Of a stretch of 48,859 nt of DNA, positions 44,773 to 48,859 are shown piece after piece. Positions within the stretch are counted from its first letter, which is position 1. Each line of letters opens with the position of its first letter. The position numbers and the translations under genes are program-made. Under the pieces are notes generated by a model that ran no database searches, was not told the origin of the DNA, and was given only the letters and a program-made list of their open reading frames with translations. The DNA is from Proteobacteria bacterium UBA4457 (lineage in GTDB: Bacteria > Pseudomonadota > Gammaproteobacteria > Ga0077536). The stretch lies in NCBI GenBank assembly GCA_002390205.1, contig DGOV01000115.1:1-48859 (forward strand), written 5' to 3'.

Positions 44773-44928
44773 ATGAAAAGTTGGATTGCAGTTTGGATAG
44801 GTCTGTTCGCCACAGTAATGCTTCTGGCAATGCTCTCAGACAAAGGTAATAGAAAAAAGAACCTGCCTATGATTCTTTTGATGGTCGCTGTCGCGACCAT
44901 CTCAGCATGGCTTTCTTTATTCCATTAA
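44773..44928 (+). CDS. 51-residue two-helix membrane protein
   Basis: A short gene starting at ATG 44773, with AGGA eight bases upstream. It encodes two hydrophobic helices (IAVWIGLFATVMLLAML and LPMILLMVAVATISAWLSLF) joined by a basic loop (DKGNRKKN). This looks like a genuine small membrane protein. It ends 13 bases before a convergent gene. Confidence 0.55.
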   Translation: MKSWIAVWIGLFATVMLLAMLSDKGNRKKNLPMILLMVAVATISAWLSLFH

Positions 44929-44941
44929 GCAGACAATTTCC

Positions 44942-45379
44942 TTAAACCCAGTCTTCCTCAGTATGTAATCGAGTTAGATGGATCTTCTTAATCTTCCAAG
45001 CCCCAGCCTCCTTAACATAATCCTCATGATAGTGTCCCCAACCTTTGAAATGACACGTGGGTAATCGAACGTAATCGAACATAGCCCAGATAGCCTTTGC
45101 ATTATTAGCATCAAGCAGTTCAATTTCCGGCATAAATCCTTGATGCATCGATTTAGCTCCTTCCATAAGAATACTCACACCGCTAATTAACGCATCGCGT
45201 CCTTCGCACGTAATATTTAGGGGTAGATCCTTAGACGGTCTCGGACAGCCTTCATAAACGGCAAAAATGTCACTCGTGAAGCAGTCTGTCCATGGCACCC
45301 ATTGTTGGGTATCCATCAAACGAAAATAGCGTGACTTTAATTGTCGAATATCTTCCAAATCAGTCAATTGTTGATCCAT
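44942..45379 (-). CDS. SnoaL-like (NTF2-fold) protein
   Basis: 145 residues, ATG 45379 behind AAGGGGA. N-terminal DLEDIRQLKSRYFRLMDTQQW is the typical first helix of SnoaL_4-type proteins, followed by WTDCFTSDIFAVYEG and the C-terminal strand GAWKIKKIHLTRLH. The family includes dehydratases, isomerases and limonene-epoxide-like hydrolases in terpenoid, steroid and aromatic catabolism. Last gene of a minus-strand run with the DUF485 and symporter genes. Confidence 0.85.
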   Translation of the reverse strand: MDQQLTDLEDIRQLKSRYFRLMDTQQWVPWTDCFTSDIFAVYEGCPRPSKDLPLNITCEGRDALISGVSILMEGAKSMHQGFMPEIELLDANNAKAIWAMFDYVRLPTCHFKGWGHYHEDYVKEAGAWKIKKIHLTRLHTEEDWV

Positions 45380-45401
45380 CTCTCATCCCCTTAATTTAGC
45401 A

Positions 45402-45728
45402 TTAATCATCAATACTTTTCATTTCTACTCTAGAAATTATTGCGGCCATTCTCCCATCATAATTTTCATTACAACGACGTACATATAAGACTGTCGTCGC
45501 CATGCTCAAGACTATAAGAAATAGTGCTGCGGGTATACCCCATGTAATAACAGTCTGGCTATGAAGTGGTTGGCTTAACCAATCGGGATAGAAGGCCACA
45601 ACCAGAATAAAAGTATAGTAACTAACTAAAATCAATCCACTCAACTTCCAACTGAATTTTATTTTATCTTTTGCTAACTTTTGAAAAGTTTGATCTTCAG
45701 CAATTTTAACGTAGATATTAGTATTCAT
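45402..45728 (-). CDS. DUF485 (YjcH-like) inner-membrane protein
   Basis: 108 residues, ATG 45728 after the strong Shine-Dalgarno GGAGGTGA. Two membrane helices (about 32-50 and 65-87) and the N-terminal DQTFQKLAKDKIKFSWKLSG, as in YjcH. YjcH accompanies the ActP acetate symporter and helps its membrane assembly or activity. It lies 25 bases downstream of the symporter gene, whereas yjcH is upstream of actP in E. coli. Confidence 0.9.
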   Translation of the reverse strand: MNTNIYVKIAEDQTFQKLAKDKIKFSWKLSGLILVSYYTFILVVAFYPDWLSQPLHSQTVITWGIPAALFLIVLSMATTVLYVRRCNENYDGRMAAIISRVEMKSIDD

Positions 45729-45753
45729 GTCTCACCTCCCATATATAAAACTA

Positions 45754-47385
45754 TTATTTTTCGGAATTCAACGGACCAACAATCGACCGTACAAACTGAT
45801 TTTTAAACGCAGATTTTGCATGCGCCGCTTCATCACTAGAGTCAAAAATAGAAACCAAGTATATAGAAGCAAAAGCGGCGGTCATCGAAAATAATGCTGG
45901 GTGCTTATAGGGGAAGATTGACTCCGCATTGCCCAGGATGTCAACCCAAATAGTAGGTCCAGTAATCACGCAAGCTACTGCGCTGGCCAGCCCAATAGAC
46001 CCGCCAATAAAAGCACCCCTAGAGGTCAAGCCACTCCAATACATTGAGAGGAATAAAATAGGGAAATTAACGCTTGCGGCGATAGCAAAAGCTAGACCAA
46101 CCATATAAGCCACATTCTGATTTTCAAAAGACAAGCCCAGAATCATCGCTGTAATTCCCAGTGCGATCGTTGCAACCTTAGAAACCAATATTTCAGTCCC
46201 CTCTTTCGGTTCACCTTTGCAAAATACACTAGCGTAAACATCATGCGATATCGCGGAGGCACCGGCTAGAGTCAAGCCAGAGACCACAGCCAATATCGTG
46301 GCAAACGCTACCGCTGAAATAAAGCCTAGAAAAAAATCACCCCCAACAGCCTGAGAGAGATGCACAGCAGCCATATTACTGCCACCGATTATAGCGCCCG
46401 TTACATCTAGATAGTCAGTATTTGGACCGACCAAAAATATAGCACCAAACCCTATAACAAAAAGTAAGGAGTAAAAGTAGCCGACAAAACCTGTGGCGAA
46501 AATCACCGACTTCCTAGCTTCTTTAGCGTCCGGAACTGTAAAAAATCTCATTAAAATATGGGGTAAGCCTGCTGTTCCAAACATAAGTGCCAGCCCCAAT
46601 GATATTGCCGAAATTGGATCAGATATTAAGCGGCCTGGTGCTAGAATTAATTTACCAGAAGCATGGTTATCTATCGCAGAGCGAAAGAGTTGCTCAAAGG
46701 AAAAATCAACTTCCCATAAGACTGCAAAAGCCAAAAATGTAGCTCCCGAAAGTAATAGTACTGCTTTGACAATCTGGACCCACGTGGTCGCTATCATGCC
46801 ACCGAATGTAACGTAGAGGATCATCAGAACACCTACGACCGCTACTGCTAATTCGTAAGGGAAACCAAATAGAACTTCTATCAACTTACCAGCTCCTACC
46901 ATCTGAGCTACTAGATAAAGAAGAACCACTGTCAGGGTCCCGCAAGCGGAAAGGCTCCTTATCGGAACAGGTTGTAATCGAAAAGAAACTGCATCGGCAA
47001 AAGTAAAACGACCTAAATTACGGAGTCGCTCCGCCAGTAAGAAGAGAATAATAGGCCAACCAACCAGGAATCCGACTGAGTATATTATCCCATCAAACCC
47101 GCTAGCAAAGATCAAGCCTGATAGACCCAAAAAAGAAGCCGCCGACATGTAGTCGCCTGCTATCGCCAACCCATTCTGAAAGCCAGTGATTTTCCCACCG
47201 GCAGCATAGAAATCACTTGTCGTGCGTGTTCGACGTGCTGCCCACCAAGTAATGAAAAGAGTCCCTGTCACAAAAATAAAAAACATCGAAACGGCTGGGA
47301 TATTAACCGTCTTTTCACTAGCCCACGCCAGTAAAGGAAAACCAGCAAGACAAAATAGGGTCAACAAAAATCTCATTCTGAACAC
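45754..47385 (-). CDS. ActP-like sodium:solute (cation/acetate) symporter
   Basis: 543 residues, GTG 47385 with GGAG nine bases upstream (an ATG follows three codons on). A signal-like first segment, then TSDFYAAGGKITGFQNGLAIAGDYMSAASFLG, the mark of ActP-type SSS transporters, and about 13 helices in total. Later motifs include GTAGLPHILMRFFTVPDAKEARKS and LAVVSGLTLAGASAISHDVYA. It would import acetate or another small carboxylate with a cation. With CaiB, MetE-like and SnoaL-like genes around it and no acs gene visible, the true substrate may differ from acetate. Confidence 0.92.
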   Translation of the reverse strand: MFRMRFLLTLFCLAGFPLLAWASEKTVNIPAVSMFFIFVTGTLFITWWAARRTRTTSDFYAAGGKITGFQNGLAIAGDYMSAASFLGLSGLIFASGFDGIIYSVGFLVGWPIILFLLAERLRNLGRFTFADAVSFRLQPVPIRSLSACGTLTVVLLYLVAQMVGAGKLIEVLFGFPYELAVAVVGVLMILYVTFGGMIATTWVQIVKAVLLLSGATFLAFAVLWEVDFSFEQLFRSAIDNHASGKLILAPGRLISDPISAISLGLALMFGTAGLPHILMRFFTVPDAKEARKSVIFATGFVGYFYSLLFVIGFGAIFLVGPNTDYLDVTGAIIGGSNMAAVHLSQAVGGDFFLGFISAVAFATILAVVSGLTLAGASAISHDVYASVFCKGEPKEGTEILVSKVATIALGITAMILGLSFENQNVAYMVGLAFAIAASVNFPILFLSMYWSGLTSRGAFIGGSIGLASAVACVITGPTIWVDILGNAESIFPYKHPALFSMTAAFASIYLVSIFDSSDEAAHAKSAFKNQFVRSIVGPLNSEK

Positions 47386-47449
47386 TTAACAATTCTCCTT
47401 TTTTGAGTCCAAATAATTAACTGATGGAAAGACGACTCACAACGAATCA

Positions 47450-48604
47450 CTACCAAAGTATGTCAGAGGCCAGCCTCGCGCCTTCTGCCTGAGACGCCAG
47501 CTTCGCCCAAACCACTGACTGCGCAACCATTTCCCAGCCAGCAAATGTTCCAAAGCCGCAGTCTACTCCAGCTATGACTCTTTCTTTGTCGCCGACCGCC
47601 TCCACCGCCTCGAGGATCCTATTACAAACCACCTGGGGGTGTTCAATATAATTTACTGTCGAGTCGATTACGCCCGGAATCAATATAGCGTCATCTGGTA
47701 GAGGGTGTTTTTTAATCTCACCATATTCATGCTGATGCCTAGGATTAGCAAATTCAATTAAGAAAGCTCCAACATTCGCCTCCGATATAATTGACAAAAT
47801 ATCACTTAAAGGGACATCACAATCATGGGGGCCATCATAATTCCCCCAGCATACATGAAGCCGGATGCGATCTTTGGGGATATTGACACAGGCCTGGTTA
47901 ATCGAATCAATATGCAAGGCAACAGCCTCTTGAAATTTAGAAATCGGGTCATGCTGAAACTGTCCATGCCTCTCCATCGCCAAGTCGGGACAATCAAGTT
48001 GCAGTAAGTAACCGTGTTCGTGAATCAGCTCGTATTCTTTCTGCATCTGCTTAGAGACTGCTCGGACATACGCTTCATGAGAATCGTAAAACTGGTTTGC
48101 CATCGTAGTACAGATGATACCTGGTGATGCCGCGGTCATAAACTTTTCAGTGTAATCGTGACTTCCCTGATTTAGGACATGGTCGAACATCATGAGCTCC
48201 TGCTTAGCAAGCCTAAGATCAGTGTATAAGACTTCAGCATTAGCGGCTGGGGCATCAAAAACTTTAGCGGTCTTGCCTCTCCTAGAAAAAATTTCTCCAA
48301 AGTCAGGATAGTCCGCAAAATCAGTGAAAGCCTCTCGTTGAGATATTCCGCCAAACCCTTCTAGCCTCTGTGCTACATAAGTCTGGAAACCTACGCGAGG
48401 TTGCTCGCCATCGTTGATCACATCAACACCAGACTCTATTTGTTTAGCGACAGACCTCTGCACACCCTCAGCAGCAAGTGTCTCAAGCATACGCTCATCA
48501 ACCTTCTGCCCTTCTTCTTGCAAGATCAAAAGCTCCGATAAGTTGGCTTCTCGAGGCAGACTTCCTGTATGAGTTGTTAAAATTCTTTCTCTACTGTGCA
48601 ACAT
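47450..48604 (-). CDS. cobalamin-independent methionine synthase (MetE C-terminal)-like protein
   Basis: 384 residues, ATG 48604 behind GGGGAG. It begins TTHTGSLPREANL, with the SLPR motif of the MetE/uroporphyrinogen-decarboxylase-like family. Zinc-ligand candidates are present: His and Cys in RLHVCWGNYDGPH and the later Cys in GVDCGFGTF. It lacks the N-terminal half of true MetE (about 750 residues), so it is a stand-alone catalytic barrel, as in the enzymes that transfer methyl or alkyl groups to thiols (for example the 2-hydroxypropyl-CoM lyase-type epoxyalkane:CoM transferase). Its acceptor is unknown. Confidence 0.88.
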   Translation of the reverse strand: MLHSRERILTTHTGSLPREANLSELLILQEEGQKVDERMLETLAAEGVQRSVAKQIESGVDVINDGEQPRVGFQTYVAQRLEGFGGISQREAFTDFADYPDFGEIFSRRGKTAKVFDAPAANAEVLYTDLRLAKQELMMFDHVLNQGSHDYTEKFMTAASPGIICTTMANQFYDSHEAYVRAVSKQMQKEYELIHEHGYLLQLDCPDLAMERHGQFQHDPISKFQEAVALHIDSINQACVNIPKDRIRLHVCWGNYDGPHDCDVPLSDILSIISEANVGAFLIEFANPRHQHEYGEIKKHPLPDDAILIPGVIDSTVNYIEHPQVVCNRILEAVEAVGDKERVIAGVDCGFGTFAGWEMVAQSVVWAKLASQAEGARLASDILW

Positions 48605-48649
48605 ATTAGCTCTCCCCTTCTAATTATCTAGTTATTCTCGTGCAATATT

Positions 48650-48859
48650 TTATGGGTTTCCTGCACCAGGAACATCTACACGTCGAACTTCTATACGGGC
48701 ATTTTTCGCACCTTTAGCAATATCCTCTATTTCTCCTTCAAACGTGAGGGCGAACAAAGTTCGTCCGTCTTTCCCACCCAGGTTACACGCGACCGCACGC
48801 TTTCCTTCGACAGTGTAAATTTCTCCTATACGGCCTCCTTCAAACACTCTCAAAAATTC
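48650..48859 (-). CDS. SMP-30/gluconolactonase/LRE-like protein (C-terminal part, gene continues beyond window)
   Basis: The frame is open to the right edge (positions 48854-48859 add two codons before the first TTG at 48853). The visible 69 residues contain ACNLGGKDGRTLFALTFEG, the last-blade motif of SMP-30/gluconolactonase six-bladed propellers, and end with a short Glu/Arg-rich tail. These proteins are lactonases or related hydrolases. The gene lies upstream of the MetE-like gene on the same strand. Confidence 0.85.
   Translation of the reverse strand, partial: EFLRVFEGGRIGEIYTVEGKRAVACNLGGKDGRTLFALTFEGEIEDIAKGAKNARIEVRRVDVPGAGNP

Noticed and set aside
44664..44900. 78-codon minus-strand ORF overlapping the 51-residue membrane peptide gene
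   Set aside because: It is antisense to both the CaiB 3' end and a better-supported small gene with a ribosome-binding site.
1..48859. CRISPR arrays, insertion sequences, integrases or phage genes
   Set aside because: No regularly spaced repeats, transposase or integrase motifs, or terminal inverted repeats were seen in reading the window.

Overview
The window comes from a Gram-negative gammaproteobacterium, most likely a marine heterotroph related to Pseudomonadales/Cellvibrionales. This rests on gene content: RapA, a FabY-type ketoacyl-ACP synthase, the birA-coaX-tRNA-Thr order, DUF1302/YCF48/RND export genes, ExbB/ExbD-type motors, and several acyl-CoA enzymes. The taxonomic placement is inference; no rRNA or marker phylogeny could be run.

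Layout. 1-3.2 kb: the end of a YdjM-like membrane hydrolase, a Bax-inhibitor-1 family protein with a small overlapping membrane protein, and a renalase-like flavoprotein. 3.2-4.65 kb: AT-rich and almost gene-free, with one candidate 37-codon ORF behind a strong Shine-Dalgarno. 4.65-9.63 kb (minus): a tightly overlapping five-gene operon of ExbB/TolQ, two ExbD/TolR proteins, a TonB-like anchor carrying a von Willebrand A (VWA) domain, and a large secreted repeat protein. 9.9-16.2 kb (minus): DUF1302 outer-membrane protein, YCF48 propeller and RND/MMPL transporter. 16.9-18.8 kb (minus): tRNA-Thr, coaX and birA. 18.9-26.9 kb: predicted aminopeptidase, O-antigen ligase-like protein, alpha/beta hydrolase, MetY-like enzyme, GlxA-type regulator, fabY and a hotdog thioesterase.

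27.0-36.7 kb (plus): the most unusual region. It encodes a Lys-rich lipoprotein, a membrane-anchored TPR protein, a membrane-anchored PEGA plus formylglycine-generating-enzyme-fold protein, a small secreted protein, a MotA/TolQ/ExbB-type channel, a divergent actin/Hsp70-fold protein with an FHA-like tail, and two paralogous proteins with a TolR-like membrane helix, a coiled coil and a VWA domain. A SlyB-like glycine-zipper lipoprotein gene lies inside on the other strand. This looks like a proton-driven envelope machine with VWA effectors. I know no experimentally described function for this combination.

36.7-48.9 kb: metabolic accessory genes (luciferase-like oxidoreductase, cupin, PaaI thioesterase, an enoyl-CoA hydratase broken by one frameshift, SDR, CaiB/BaiF CoA-transferase, SnoaL-like protein, ActP/DUF485 solute uptake, MetE-like methyltransferase, SMP-30 fragment), with rapA among them.

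The window thus holds two unrelated-looking operons in which an ExbB/TolQ-type motor is joined to periplasmic VWA domains and TPR-like scaffolds. In each, one of the two ExbD/TolR-like subunits keeps the proton-carrying Asp of the membrane helix and the other has lost it (Asn in one operon, Ser in the other).
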